From a virus: DNA of 23,372 nt. The notes below the pieces were generated by a model, which ran no database searches, was not told where the DNA came from, and was given only the letters and a program-made list of their open reading frames with translations. Below, piece by piece: positions 8,201-16,924 of the stretch (position 1 is the stretch's first letter; every line of letters starts with the position of its first letter). The stretch covers positions 1 to 23,372 of the IMG/VR virus record IMGVR_UViG_3300021368_000105; one strand, 5' to 3'. A program made the position numbers and the translations under genes.

Positions 8201-9616
8201 ATGAACTTAAAAGATTTACCTGATATGTCGGACGCCTTGAAAAAGGTACAACAGTTCGACGAAAAGAAATTAGATCCTGTTGGCAAGGAGGATTCCGATG
8301 TCAATAATGACGGGAAGGTCGATAGCAGTGATTCTTATTTGAAAAACCGCAGAAAGACTATTGCCAAAGCGATGAAGAAAGAGCATCATGAAAAGGATGC
8401 TGACGGCAAAGTCATTGAGCATGATGTAGAAGATATCGAAGAAGGTAAGTTCAGCGGTTCTAAGTCCTCTGTAATGCGTGATGGCACCGCTTCTGCTCCC
8501 GAAAGAACTGCTGCTGAGCGTAAAAAGGATCGTCGTATCCTTGCTGGTTACGGCAAAGGTGGCATGGAAATGGCAGTGGATCGTGCAAAGAAAGAGCGTG
8601 ATGAGAAACGTGCAGCTCGCAAAGAAGCATTTGCATTCTCTGAGTCAGAGTTAGAGGAATTGGCACTGCATGAGGAAGAGATCGATGCTCTGACCGATGA
8701 GCAGTTGGTTGAATTCTTTGAAGAAGCAATTCTGGAGATGGCAGAAGATGATCAGGATCTGATCGAAATCTGCGAGCATCTTGAGGAAGTTGAGATGCTT
8801 ACTGAAGTAAGCGACAAGTATTATGATTCTGCTGTTAAGTCTTCTAAGGCAGCAGCAAAAGCAAATCGTCCTTCACGCATGGATCGTCTGAAGTCTGCTG
8901 CTAAGTCGGCAGGTTCTAAAGTCAAGGCAGGTGTTAAGGCAGTAGGTAAGAAAGCAGTTTCTACTGCTGGTAAAGTTGCTGGAACTTATCAAGGTTCTAA
9001 AGAAGCAGCAAGGATCAAAGCAAAACGCAAGTCGATGCAGAACACTCCTGCTAAGAAGAAAGATGACGATGGTACTGGTGGTAAGTTAGATAAACTGTTA
9101 GCAGATACCAGAGGTAAATCTTCTAGCAGCAGTTCCTCCTCTGGTGGTGGCGGGGAAAGAGACGCAGGTTCTGAAGCAAGAGAGCGTCTTAAGTCTAAGA
9201 AGAAAGGTCCTGGTCTTCTCAGAAGAATCGGTGGTGCAATTAAGCGTGGTCTGAAGAAAGCAGTCGGTAAGACTTCTCGTCTGGTATCCAAGGGTAGCGA
9301 CAAACTCGCTAAGCGCATGGGTGAAGAGTATGATAGAATTGCACATCTCCATGAGTCTGGATTGTTTACTATCCAAGAGATCGAATCTATTATCGAAGAA
9401 GGTTACAAGCCTATCGATAAGAAGAAGGAAACTGCAATGTATCGTAGAGCAGGTAATCTGAGTCGCGATGCACTTAGTAAAGGAATGAATACTAAGGCAG
9501 GTTCTAAAGCACAGGATAAATCTGGTAAGATCGTAAGCGCAATCACTTCTCAAAAGGAGCGTGAGCGTTTTAGTAAGATGGCAGACATCAAGGCTCGTTC
9601 TAACTATGGCGGTTGA
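8201..9616 (+). CDS. Large charged protein with EF-hand loop, putative head core/internal protein
   Basis: This 471-aa protein is of low complexity with strongly segregated charge. Residues 33-44 ([12 protein letters not shown]) match the EF-hand/dockerin calcium loop at every ligand position. An acidic helix-rich region (148-203) is followed by Lys/Ala-rich histone H1-like sequence ([19 protein letters not shown]), a linker of eight serines and four glycines (307-318) and an amphipathic basic segment ([19 protein letters not shown]). Such composition fits a scaffold, head-core or internal DNA-associated protein; cyanophage annotators sometimes call similar proteins prohead core (recollection). 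The start is two bases after the nucleotidyltransferase stop. No enzymatic domain is visible. Confidence 0.82.
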   Translation: MNLKDLPDMSDALKKVQQFDEKKLDPVGKEDSDVNNDGKVDSSDSYLKNRRKTIAKAMKKEHHEKDADGKVIEHDVEDIEEGKFSGSKSSVMRDGTASAPERTAAERKKDRRILAGYGKGGMEMAVDRAKKERDEKRAARKEAFAFSESELEELALHEEEIDALTDEQLVEFFEEAILEMAEDDQDLIEICEHLEEVEMLTEVSDKYYDSAVKSSKAAAKANRPSRMDRLKSAAKSAGSKVKAGVKAVGKKAVSTAGKVAGTYQGSKEAARIKAKRKSMQNTPAKKKDDDGTGGKLDKLLADTRGKSSSSSSSSGGGGERDAGSEARERLKSKKKGPGLLRRIGGAIKRGLKKAVGKTSRLVSKGSDKLAKRMGEEYDRIAHLHESGLFTIQEIESIIEEGYKPIDKKKETAMYRRAGNLSRDALSKGMNTKAGSKAQDKSGKIVSAITSQKERERFSKMADIKARSNYGG

Positions 9617-9618
9617 TT

Positions 9619-10092
9619 ATGTTATCATTCAATGACTTACAAGAGAAAAAAACTAGTATCAAGATAAATCCTAAGAAAGAGGATGTCATGGAGGGGGATA
9701 AAACCCTCAACCATGGTGAGGATTGCGGTTGCATGAAATGTGATAAGCGCCGCCGTAAAGATGAACTTGGTGATGAAAAAACAGTATCTACAGAGGAAAC
9801 AGCCTATGTCAGTCAAGAAGAAGTTTCAGAAGAAAGCGATCAAAGCATCGGTGAAAAAGAAACTTCTGGTTTGCTGACATTCTCTCAATTCGCTGAAGGA
9901 TTATCAATCGATGATCAGATGAAGATCTCTAAGGAGTACAATAGAAAGTCTCCTGAAGAGAAGAAGGCAGCAAATAAAAAAGCAATGGGTAATGTTAAGA
10001 AGGTTCCTCCCAAAAAGGACACCAGAACAGACGCTCAAAAAATGACTGATGCCACTGGTCCTCGTCCTGGTTCTCGCTACAGAGGTGACTGA
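9619..10092 (+). CDS. Small charged protein with Cys/His cluster and FxxFxE motifs
   Basis: The 157-aa product starts MLSFNDLQEKK, similar in layout (MxxFxxLxE) to the leader of the nucleotidyltransferase at 7039, and contains a second related segment LLTFSQFAEG (residues 85-94). A compact cluster H32/C36/C38/C41 (NHGEDCGCMKC) could bind a metal. The rest is acidic in the middle and Lys/Pro-rich at the C terminus (KKVPPKKDTR). I chose ATG 9619; a TTG at 9613 would add two residues. It lies between the EF-hand protein and another small basic protein, with no gaps. The function is unknown, but a head-internal role would fit the motifs. Confidence 0.75.
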   Translation: MLSFNDLQEKKTSIKINPKKEDVMEGDKTLNHGEDCGCMKCDKRRRKDELGDEKTVSTEETAYVSQEEVSEESDQSIGEKETSGLLTFSQFAEGLSIDDQMKISKEYNRKSPEEKKAANKKAMGNVKKVPPKKDTRTDAQKMTDATGPRPGSRYRGD

Positions 10093-10304
10093 TGACTAAC
10101 GAAGAACTAAAACATCTCGCCAAAGAAAAGGAACATAAAGAACGTGACGCTCGCATGAAATATGGCAAGCGTTACAAAGATGTTCTTAAGAGGCAAAAAG
10201 AAGCAAAGGATAGACTCCATCATGACACCAAAACTAAAGGTGTTCGCTTCTACGATAAGAAAGGTTCTGGTTACATGAAAGGTGGAGTGAAAAAATATGA
10301 TTGA
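10092..10304 (+). CDS. Small highly charged protein, 70 aa, unknown
   Basis: The product is almost entirely Lys/Glu/Asp/Arg-rich (for example KEKEHKERDARMKYGKRYK), predicted helical, and ends in a Gly-rich tail (GSGYMKGGVKKYD). Its ATG overlaps the preceding TGA (TGATGA junction), consistent with translational coupling. A nucleic-acid or scaffold association is possible from charge alone. No family is recognised. Confidence 0.7.
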   Translation: MTNEELKHLAKEKEHKERDARMKYGKRYKDVLKRQKEAKDRLHHDTKTKGVRFYDKKGSGYMKGGVKKYD

Positions 10305-10340
10305 GCCTATATAGGATAGACCCCTTTATAGGACGAAATC

Positions 10341-10550
10341 ATGTTATTATCTTTCCTTCTTCCGTTCGCGAAAAAAATTGTAGCGGATGCAGTATCGAAG
10401 ATTCCTGATGATGCAGAACTTGGTGAAAAACTCATCGACATTTGCATCCTGGTATTAGAAAAGGCAGTAAAGCTTACTAAAACGACCGCAGATGACGCTC
10501 TGTTGGAAGCAGTGAAGAAAGCTTTAGTTACTAGAGAAGACGCCGCGTAG
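10341..10550 (+). CDS. Small helical protein, 69 aa, unknown
   Basis: The product begins with a hydrophobic stretch (MLLSFLLPFAKKIVADAV) followed by acidic amphipathic helices. The first stretch is too short and too interrupted by charge to be a firm membrane span. AGGA eight bases before the ATG is the likely ribosome-binding site; it is the second of two TATAGGA copies in the 36-base gap upstream. It is the last gene before a strong terminator, closing the block that starts near 6096. Confidence 0.65.
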   Translation: MLLSFLLPFAKKIVADAVSKIPDDAELGEKLIDICILVLEKAVKLTKTTADDALLEAVKKALVTREDAA

Positions 10551-10560
10551 GCGATTCTAG

Positions 10561-10585
10561 AGGGGTCTCAGAGACCCCTATTTTT
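10561..10585 (+). terminator. Rho-independent terminator
   Basis: Stem AGGGGTCT/AGACCCCT (8 bp) with loop CAG is followed by ATTTTT. It begins ten bases after the 69-aa gene stop and separates that block from the late promoter that overlaps its T-tract. Confidence 0.9.
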
Positions 10586-10592
10586 ATAAATA
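10585..10592 (+). promoter_or_regulatory. Phage late promoter, consensus TATAAATA
   Basis: An exact T4-type late promoter box directly after the terminator T-tract and 34 bases before the next ATG. It should be read by host RNA polymerase with the phage late sigma factor gp55. Confidence 0.8.
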
Positions 10593-10626
10593 ATTGTAGA
10601 AAACCGACGAACTAAGGAGCATAATC

Positions 10627-11199
10627 ATGCCATTATACGGTATTACCGACGCTGATGAGTCTAAACCCAAGTGGGCTGTGCGTGGCAGTGCAGTAGATCA
10701 ACAAAATATCTTTGCAACTGCTGAAGGTTGGGTACTCCGTCACTACAAGAATGCAGCTAAGACCGAGTATTGGGACGAAGTTCTTGTAGCAGTTGATGGT
10801 TTGGTTGGTGCAGGTGGTCGTGGTACAGATACCCTCGGCAATGCTGACATCACCGCAGTCTTCTTTGAGGAGACAGGTTATGAAGGCGGCGCAACTGGAA
10901 CTGTTGTTGTTATCTACAATGAACAGGTTGATGTTACCAACGGTGCAACCTTAGTTGTTAGAAACACAACTGATTCTGCTAACATCACCGCAACTGCTGC
11001 TGCACAGACAGGTGTAAACCGTGTTGAGTTTACATTCACTGCTGCTGCAACTGGTAAAGCACATGCTATCCAAGCACAAACCATCTCTGGAACGATTGTT
11101 GATACGGGCACTTCGACCGCATCTGACAAAGTATTCGTTGCTGGTGACGTTGTAGGTGCTGGTGGATCTGGTTCTACCGCAACATTTACTGCAAGTTAA
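10627..11199 (+). CDS. Putative virion protein with Ig-like beta domain
   Basis: The 190-aa product is rich in Thr, Ala, Gly and Val with low lysine, unlike its upstream neighbours, and reads as beta-strands. Residues about 90-160 (GTVVVIYNEQVDVTNGATLV onward) resemble bacterial Ig-like domains of the Big_5 type. The N-terminal part (WAVRGSAVDQQNIFATAEGW) contains several aromatic residues typical of structural proteins. AAGGAG eight bases before the ATG is a strong ribosome-binding site, and a consensus late promoter is just upstream, so strong late expression as a structural or decoration protein is likely (inference). The C terminus is Gly/Ser-rich. Confidence 0.8.
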   Translation: MPLYGITDADESKPKWAVRGSAVDQQNIFATAEGWVLRHYKNAAKTEYWDEVLVAVDGLVGAGGRGTDTLGNADITAVFFEETGYEGGATGTVVVIYNEQVDVTNGATLVVRNTTDSANITATAAAQTGVNRVEFTFTAAATGKAHAIQAQTISGTIVDTGTSTASDKVFVAGDVVGAGGSGSTATFTAS

Positions 11200-11204
11200 T
11201 ATAA

Positions 11205-11567
11205 ATGAAATTTGACGAATTGAATGAAGGAAACTACATTCTCTTCGCCATGAAGCATTATGAAAATCCTCATTGCGTAACTCGCGATGACTTTGATGAA
11301 GACATTAAACGCTTCAAGTATCTGAAAAGACTCTTGAAGCGTTATGTACGAGGGGGTGCATTGAGAACCCACCTCATTATCAATCATCTTATCATTTTAT
11401 ATAATGTTTTTGGTGAAGCAGCAACTCCCCTTTTGTTTTTTAAACTGGAGCGGGAGTATTGGTGTATCCTGAAAACTATACTCATTTATTTGAATAAATA
11501 CCCTATAGGAATGCTTCCTGAATTAGAGGAAGATCCTGATATCGCTGAGGAGCTCGCAAAGATATGA
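11205..11567 (+). CDS. Conserved phage protein, 120 aa (possibly DUF7207-like)
   Basis: The product combines a charged N terminus (MKFDELNEGNYILFAMKHY) with basic helices and a hydrophobic C-terminal half (HLIINHLIILYNVFGEAATP). It resembles a family widely present in T4-like phages that I remember as DUF7207; this identification is from memory and uncertain. It follows the virion protein by five bases and overlaps the next gene as ATGA, so it probably shares the late transcript. No catalytic residues are apparent. Confidence 0.75.
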   Translation: MKFDELNEGNYILFAMKHYENPHCVTRDDFDEDIKRFKYLKRLLKRYVRGGALRTHLIINHLIILYNVFGEAATPLLFFKLEREYWCILKTILIYLNKYPIGMLPELEEDPDIAEELAKI

Positions 11568-12112
11568 CGGTCATGACTGCTGGTACAGGTGGATTTGGTG
11601 GCGATGCCGCTGCTACAGGTCCTAATGCTGGATACGATCCAGTCATGAAGTTTCGCGGTAAGATAAAAAAGAAGGATGCTAAGAAGTTAGTAGCACCTGG
11701 CAATAAACTTGGTGAGTCTAGGGAAAATCCTAAAGCACCATCCAGACTTTTTCAGTATAAAGTTACTATCCCTGAAGTTGGTGAGACTGTAATTTACGCA
11801 AGTTCTCCTGCTGAGTTACAACGTAAACTACGCATGGTCATCATGCCTGCTCACAGAGGGGATATTAGTATTGAAAGAATGATGCCCGCAGCTGCTGGTA
11901 AGTTCTTTATGAACAAGCGCATGAATCATATGCGAAACGTTCAGGAACAAAACGATCAGCAGATGAAGCAACAGATGGCACAGCAAAAGATTGCCATCGA
12001 GAAGAAAAAGATTATGATGAAAAAACAAGAACTCCAAAAGCAGTTGCAACTAAAAACTCAACAGTTGAAGAAGCAAGCAAGAGCGGGAGCAGAGCAAGAC
12101 GCGACGAGGTAA
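11564..12112 (+). CDS. Uncharacterised protein with Gln/Lys-rich coiled coil
   Basis: The 182-aa product has a Gly/Ala-rich N terminus (GTGGFGGDAAATG), a short beta-like domain (FQYKVTIPEVGETVIYASS) resembling a small phage domain, and a long C-terminal coiled coil of Gln, Lys and Met (from about residue 125 to the end). The ATG overlaps the preceding stop; an in-frame ATG nine bases later is an alternative start. The coiled coil suggests oligomerisation or a structural role. No family is recognised. Confidence 0.75.
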   Translation: MTVMTAGTGGFGGDAAATGPNAGYDPVMKFRGKIKKKDAKKLVAPGNKLGESRENPKAPSRLFQYKVTIPEVGETVIYASSPAELQRKLRMVIMPAHRGDISIERMMPAAAGKFFMNKRMNHMRNVQEQNDQQMKQQMAQQKIAIEKKKIMMKKQELQKQLQLKTQQLKKQARAGAEQDATR

Positions 12113-12113
12113 A

Positions 12114-12506
12114 GTGTCTGACATCAACACTGCAATCTTAGAAAGACTAGAACGAGTAGTTGATTCACTTCAGGATAATTCCGTGAAGATGGGTCAACTT
12201 CTTGCTGTACATAATGAGAAGTTGGATAAACAAGACAAGGTTGATGAGGTCTTGTTTGAAAAGATTGATAGAATACATGATGACATTACCAGAGAGACTG
12301 ATGCAATCAAGAAAGGGTGTGAAAGAGACATCCGTAAGATTGATGAAAGACTTAGAATTATGGAGAAGAAGATGTGGACCATATTTGGCGGTCTCACTGT
12401 AATATCTTTTTTATTATCGGCACCAGGACAAAGAGTTATGAAACAGTTGACAGGATCTCAATCTACCAGTATGATGGGGACTGAGATTACTAGGTCTATT
12501 GGGTGA
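12114..12506 (+). CDS. Coiled-coil protein with C-terminal membrane segment
   Basis: The 130-aa product is a long heptad-like helix (residues about 1-86) followed by one hydrophobic span (WTIFGGLTVISFLLSAP, 88-104) and a short polar tail. This topology is like XhlA-type holin-associated proteins, but similarity is only in layout. It starts with GTG, with GAGG about six bases upstream. Its stop overlaps the GTG of gene 61. Possible roles are membrane anchoring of a phage complex or lysis support; neither is shown. Confidence 0.7.
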   Translation: MSDINTAILERLERVVDSLQDNSVKMGQLLAVHNEKLDKQDKVDEVLFEKIDRIHDDITRETDAIKKGCERDIRKIDERLRIMEKKMWTIFGGLTVISFLLSAPGQRVMKQLTGSQSTSMMGTEITRSIG

Positions 12507-13489
12507 TTGATGAACACTATGCGAGATTAATCTCTGCTCGGTTCGACAAATTTAAGAGAGTACGCAATGGAGTTTATAACTTTCGTTGTCCCTATTGTGG
12601 TGACTCGCAGAAGCATAAGAACAAGTCTCGTGGATACTTCTTTACGAAGAAAAGCGGGTTAGTTTACAAGTGCCATAACTGTGGTGTGGGTAGATCTTTT
12701 GGTAGTTTCCTAAAGGATAACGCACCTGATGTCTATGACGAATATGTCATGGAACGATATAAAGCAGGTCTTACAGGTAAAGGTCGAAACGTAGCAGACC
12801 CTACGCTAAGTTTTGAAAAACCCAAATTTAAGAAAAAAGGTGAACTGGTAAGTTGTTCAGAGCTAAATAATGAACACCTTGCAGTCGCATATCTTCTTGG
12901 TCGTGGAATACCTGAGGAAAATTACTCAGACTTATTCTTCACCGAAAAGTTTTGCACTTGGGTAAATACTCAGAAACCTACGTTCAAAGATGTCAAGAAG
13001 GATCACCCGAGAATCATCATCCCTTTCATTGACACCAACGGCGAGTGGTTCGGATTCCAAGGGAGGTCTCTAGATTCAGGTGATCAGATGCGATACATCA
13101 CGATCATGCTGGATGAGAATAGATCCAAGGTATTCGGATTGAACAAAGTAGATTTCAATAAAACAATTTACATTACAGAAGGACCTTTCGATAGTCTATA
13201 CATAGATAACGCTATCGCTATGGCAGGTGCTGATATTGATTGGGACTTGCTTAAAGGTAAAGAGGTAGTTTTTGTATTCGATAACGAATCCAGAAACGCT
13301 CAGATTGTCGATCGAATGACGAAAGTAATCGATAAAGGTTATGAGATTGTAATCTGGCCAAATAAAATATCAGATAAAGACCTGAATGACATGTTTCTTT
13401 CTGGACATGATGTGCAGTCTCTGGTAGAATTCAACACTTACAGCGGTTTAGAAGCCCACGTTAAACTAAGCGAATGGAAAAAGGTATGA
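12503..13489 (+). CDS. 61: gp61-like DNA primase
   Basis: The primase makes RNA primers for lagging-strand synthesis together with the gp41 helicase. The 328-aa product has an N-terminal zinc-binding domain with C29/C32 (CPYCGD) and C57/C60 (CHNC), and a TOPRIM domain with YITEGPFDSLY (E226, D230) and VVFVFDNE (D260) for metal binding. Length is close to T4 gp61 (342 aa). The start is GTG, overlapping the previous stop as GTGA; the stop overlaps the nrdA region. It is separated from gene 41 by about 8 kb, so the two primosome genes are not in one operon. Confidence 0.95.
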   Translation: MIDEHYARLISARFDKFKRVRNGVYNFRCPYCGDSQKHKNKSRGYFFTKKSGLVYKCHNCGVGRSFGSFLKDNAPDVYDEYVMERYKAGLTGKGRNVADPTLSFEKPKFKKKGELVSCSELNNEHLAVAYLLGRGIPEENYSDLFFTEKFCTWVNTQKPTFKDVKKDHPRIIIPFIDTNGEWFGFQGRSLDSGDQMRYITIMLDENRSKVFGLNKVDFNKTIYITEGPFDSLYIDNAIAMAGADIDWDLLKGKEVVFVFDNESRNAQIVDRMTKVIDKGYEIVIWPNKISDKDLNDMFLSGHDVQSLVEFNTYSGLEAHVKLSEWKKV

Positions 13490-15783
13490 AAGAAATTCAT
13501 GTTGTAAAACGTGATGGGGAACAAGAACCCCTTAACCTTGAAAAGGTACATGCAATGGTTGAGCACGCTTGCAGAGATCTTGCAGGTGTCTCTGAGAGTC
13601 AGGTTGAAATGAATTCAAACCTGCAATTTTTTGACGGTATCAAAACCGCTGATATTCAAGAGATTCTTATTCGTTCTGCTAACGATTTGATCTCATTGGA
13701 TTCTCCTAATTACCAATTTGTTGCTGCTCGTCTGCTCCTGTTTAGTTTGAGGAAAGCAGTTTACAATGGACACCCTGATGGTCATCCACCTCTGCTAGAG
13801 CATGTTCAAAAGTGTATTGCTCAGGGAGTATATGATGAGAGTATCCTGGTAAAATATACAGAAGAAGAGTGGGATAAACTCAATAGTTTTATTGATCATG
13901 ATCGTGATTATTTGTTCACATATGCTGGCATTCGTCAGGTGGCAGATAAATATCTTGTACAGGATCGCAGCACGGGAGAGATCTTTGAAACTCCCCAATT
14001 CATGTACATGATGGTTGCGGCGACACTGTTCCAAGATGATGATAAGTTCTATCGTCTCGAATACGTCAAAAAGTATTATGACGCAATCTCCAAACACCGA
14101 CTCAACATCCCAACGCCAATCATGGCGGGAGTCAGAACACCCCTTCGTCAATTTGCATCTTGTGTTCTCGTTGATGTTGATGACACCCTCGATAGTATCT
14201 TTAGCAGCGATATGGCTATTGGTCACTACGTCGCACAACGCGCTGGAATCGGTATCAACGCAGGCAGAATCCGTGGCATCAACTCTAAAATCAGAGGCGG
14301 AGAGGTACAACACACAGGCGTTGTCCCCTTCCTTAAAAAGTTTGAAAGCACTGTACGATGCTGCACACAAAACGGCATCCGAGGTGGTTCTGCTACAGTT
14401 CACTTTCCTATCTGGCACCAAGAAATAGAAGATATTATTGTTCTGAAGAACAACAAAGGTACAGAAGACAATCGCGTTCGCAAACTTGACTACTCAATCC
14501 AGATTTCAAAACTTTTCTATGAGCGTTTCATCGCGAATGGAGAAATTAGCCTATTCTCACCGCATGACGTACCAGGTTTGTATGATGCTTTTGGTACTGA
14601 TACATTTGACGATCTATATGTGGCTGCTGAATCAGATGACTCTGTTCCAAGAAAGACTGTAAAGGCACAAGAATTAATCCTGAACCTTCTTAAGGAGCGT
14701 GCAGAGACTGGTCGTATCTACATTATGAATATTGACCATTGTAATACTCACTCGTCCTTTAAGGACAAGGTGAATATGTCTAACCTGTGTCAGGAGATCA
14801 CTCTACCGACTGATCCTCTGCAGCATATTGATGGTCATGGTGAGATTGCTTTGTGTATTCTCTCTGCTATTAATGTTGGTAAACTTAAGAATATTGATGA
14901 ACTCGATGAACTCTGCGAACTTGCTGTTCGTGGTCTTGACGCTTTGATTGATTATCAACAGTATCCTGTTAAGGCAGCAGAGGTCAGCACCAGGAATCGT
15001 CGCTCTCTTGGTATTGGTTATATCGGTCTTGCACATTACCTTGCAAAGAACGGTGCCAAGTATGATTCACAGAAGGCACATGACCTTGTTCATAAACTCA
15101 CTGAGAGGTTCCAGTATGCCCTCCTAACAGCGTCTAATCGTATGGCGATGGAGAAGGGTCCTTGCGGATATTTTGGTAAAACAAAGTACGCAGATGGAAT
15201 TCTGCCGATCGATACATATAAGAACGACGTGGATGAAATTGTACCGAATGACCTTTCATGTGATTGGGAATATCTACGAGGACGGATTGTTGAGTACGGA
15301 CTACGGCACAGCACGCTGTCCGCACAGATGCCTTCGGAGAGCAGTTCCGTTGTGTCAAACGCAACAAATGGAATTGAACCTCCTAGAGACTACCTGTCCG
15401 TTAAGAAGAGTAAGAAAGGACCCCTTAAGCAGATTGTCCCGTCTTATTCGACGCTCAAGAGTAACTACACCTTGCTCTGGGACATGCACAACAATGACGG
15501 ATACATCAAAGTCACCGCCATAATGCAAAAGTTTTTTGATCAGGCAATCAGTGGTAACTGGAGTTACAATCCAGAGAACTATGCTGACAATGAAGTTCCT
15601 GTATCAGAAATGGCAAAAGATTTACTTACAACTTACAAATATGGTTGGAAGACTTCTTACTATCAAAATACCTATGATGCTAAGAAGGATGGTGATGATG
15701 TTGAAGTGAAGGGTAATGTTAACGATTTAATTGACGAACTACTTAACACGGAGGAAGACGATTGTGACAGTTGCAAGGTCTAA
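13486..15783 (+). CDS. nrdA: Ribonucleotide reductase class I, alpha subunit NrdA
   Basis: NrdA reduces ribonucleoside diphosphates to deoxyribonucleotides with NrdB. The 765-aa product begins with an ATP-cone-like domain (VVKRDGEQEPLNLEKVHAMV). The redox cysteine pair is C226 (FASCVLVD) and C457 (GEIALCILS), the radical site is N433/C435/E437 in NLCQEITLPT, a YY pair of the radical-transfer path is in TSYYQNTY, and the C-terminal shuttle cysteines are in CDSC. All expected residues are present, so the enzyme should be active. ATG 13486 overlaps the gene 61 stop (ATGA) and matches the E. coli N terminus; ATG 13474 would add four residues. It supplies dNTPs for phage replication. Confidence 0.96.
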   Translation: MKEIHVVKRDGEQEPLNLEKVHAMVEHACRDLAGVSESQVEMNSNLQFFDGIKTADIQEILIRSANDLISLDSPNYQFVAARLLLFSLRKAVYNGHPDGHPPLLEHVQKCIAQGVYDESILVKYTEEEWDKLNSFIDHDRDYLFTYAGIRQVADKYLVQDRSTGEIFETPQFMYMMVAATLFQDDDKFYRLEYVKKYYDAISKHRLNIPTPIMAGVRTPLRQFASCVLVDVDDTLDSIFSSDMAIGHYVAQRAGIGINAGRIRGINSKIRGGEVQHTGVVPFLKKFESTVRCCTQNGIRGGSATVHFPIWHQEIEDIIVLKNNKGTEDNRVRKLDYSIQISKLFYERFIANGEISLFSPHDVPGLYDAFGTDTFDDLYVAAESDDSVPRKTVKAQELILNLLKERAETGRIYIMNIDHCNTHSSFKDKVNMSNLCQEITLPTDPLQHIDGHGEIALCILSAINVGKLKNIDELDELCELAVRGLDALIDYQQYPVKAAEVSTRNRRSLGIGYIGLAHYLAKNGAKYDSQKAHDLVHKLTERFQYALLTASNRMAMEKGPCGYFGKTKYADGILPIDTYKNDVDEIVPNDLSCDWEYLRGRIVEYGLRHSTLSAQMPSESSSVVSNATNGIEPPRDYLSVKKSKKGPLKQIVPSYSTLKSNYTLLWDMHNNDGYIKVTAIMQKFFDQAISGNWSYNPENYADNEVPVSEMAKDLLTTYKYGWKTSYYQNTYDAKKDGDDVEVKGNVNDLIDELLNTEEDDCDSCKV

Positions 15784-15793
15784 GATTGAAAAG

Positions 15794-16924
15794 ATGACAG
15801 TATTTAATAAGAACAAAGTTAATACCAAGAAGCAACCTATGTTCTTTGGACAACCTTTGGGGGTCCAAAGATATGACGAATATAAGTATCCAGTATTTGA
15901 TAAACTAACTCAGCAACAATTAGGTTATTTCTGGAGACCTGAAGAAGTATCTTTACAAAAAGACCGCAGTGATTACCAAACTTTATCGGATGAGCAAAAG
16001 CACATCTTCACCAGCAATCTTAAGTACCAGATCATGTTGGATTCTGTCCAAGGGCGTGGTCCTGGGATGGCTTTTATCCCATACTGTTCATTACCTGAAC
16101 TTGAAGCTTGCATGAATGTATGGGAGTTTATGGAGATGATCCATAGTCGCTCTTACACATACATCATTAAGAATGTGTATTCAAATCCTGGTGATGTGTT
16201 CGATACTATTCTCGATGATGAGAAAGTTATGGAACGTGCCAGCAGTGTCACTGAATCGTATGATGATTTTATCAGTCATGCACATGAGTATGACAACGGA
16301 ACGATGTGGGATCTTGCAAGAGAAGGTCATCCCACAGGACAATATGATCGTCGTGAGTTAAAACGCAAACTCTATAGGGCTATCGCTAATGTTAACATTC
16401 TGGAAGGCATTCGCTTCTACGTTTCCTTCGCGTGTTCGTTTGCTTTTGGCGAGAATAAACTTATGGAGGGCTCGGCAAAGATACTCTCTCTTATTGCTAG
16501 AGATGAAAGCCAACATTTGGTTATCACGCAAAATATCCTCAGGAAATGGAAAGAAGGGGACGATCCAGAAATGGCAATCATCGCAAAAGAAGAAAAACCC
16601 TTCGTAGCAGAAATGTTTAGAAGGACAGTTGATGAAGAAAAGATGTGGGCAGACTACTTGTTTAAGCAAGGTAGTATGATTGGTCTGAATGATCGACTGC
16701 TTCACAACTATGTTGAGTGGATTGCAAACCGTCGTATGAAAGCGATCGGTCTTGATCCTATCTTTGATATTCCTGCTAAGAACAATCCTCTTCCCTGGAC
16801 TGAGCACTGGCTCAACTCTAAGGGTCAGCAAAACGCACCTCAAGAAACGGAGATTGAAAGTTATGTCGTCGGAGGAATCAAACAAGATGTCCAAGCAAAC
16901 ACCTTCGCTGGATTCAGTCTATGA
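15794..16924 (+). CDS. nrdB: Ribonucleotide reductase class Ia, beta subunit NrdB
   Basis: NrdB carries the di-iron centre and tyrosyl radical for NrdA. From ATG 15794 the product is 376 aa, the same length as E. coli NrdB, with MTVFNKNKVNTKKQPMFFGQ aligning to its start. Metal ligands are present: D83 (MLDSVQ), E114/H117 (MEMIHSRS), E204 (ILEGIRFY), E238/H241 (ARDESQH), and radical tyrosine Y121 (HSRSYTY). The C-terminal tail NTFAGFSL replaces the NrdA-docking peptide. In-frame GTG and ATG codons upstream, inside the nrdA end, would give longer forms but lack support. It is ten bases downstream of nrdA. Confidence 0.95.
   Translation: MTVFNKNKVNTKKQPMFFGQPLGVQRYDEYKYPVFDKLTQQQLGYFWRPEEVSLQKDRSDYQTLSDEQKHIFTSNLKYQIMLDSVQGRGPGMAFIPYCSLPELEACMNVWEFMEMIHSRSYTYIIKNVYSNPGDVFDTILDDEKVMERASSVTESYDDFISHAHEYDNGTMWDLAREGHPTGQYDRRELKRKLYRAIANVNILEGIRFYVSFACSFAFGENKLMEGSAKILSLIARDESQHLVITQNILRKWKEGDDPEMAIIAKEEKPFVAEMFRRTVDEEKMWADYLFKQGSMIGLNDRLLHNYVEWIANRRMKAIGLDPIFDIPAKNNPLPWTEHWLNSKGQQNAPQETEIESYVVGGIKQDVQANTFAGFSL

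Noticed and set aside
9098-9553. 151-codon minus-strand frame inside the EF-hand protein gene
   Set aside because: Its Leu/Cys/Thr-rich content mirrors the Lys/Ala/Ser repeats of the plus strand; no ribosome-binding site or family.
11200-11207. TATAAATG as a late promoter
   Set aside because: One mismatch at the last base and it overlaps the start codon of the next gene, leaving no leader.
11492-11500. GAATAAATA inside the 120-aa gene as a late promoter
   Set aside because: The match lacks the first TA of the consensus and is in coding sequence; AT-rich chance matches are common here.
13795-14421. 208-codon open frame on the minus strand inside nrdA
   Set aside because: It is fully antisense to a gene with intact catalytic motifs, has no recognisable domain and is Cys/Ile/Ser-rich in the manner of a shadow frame.
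16358-16894. 178-codon open frame on the minus strand inside nrdB
   Set aside because: Antisense to conserved NrdB residues, no start context or domain.
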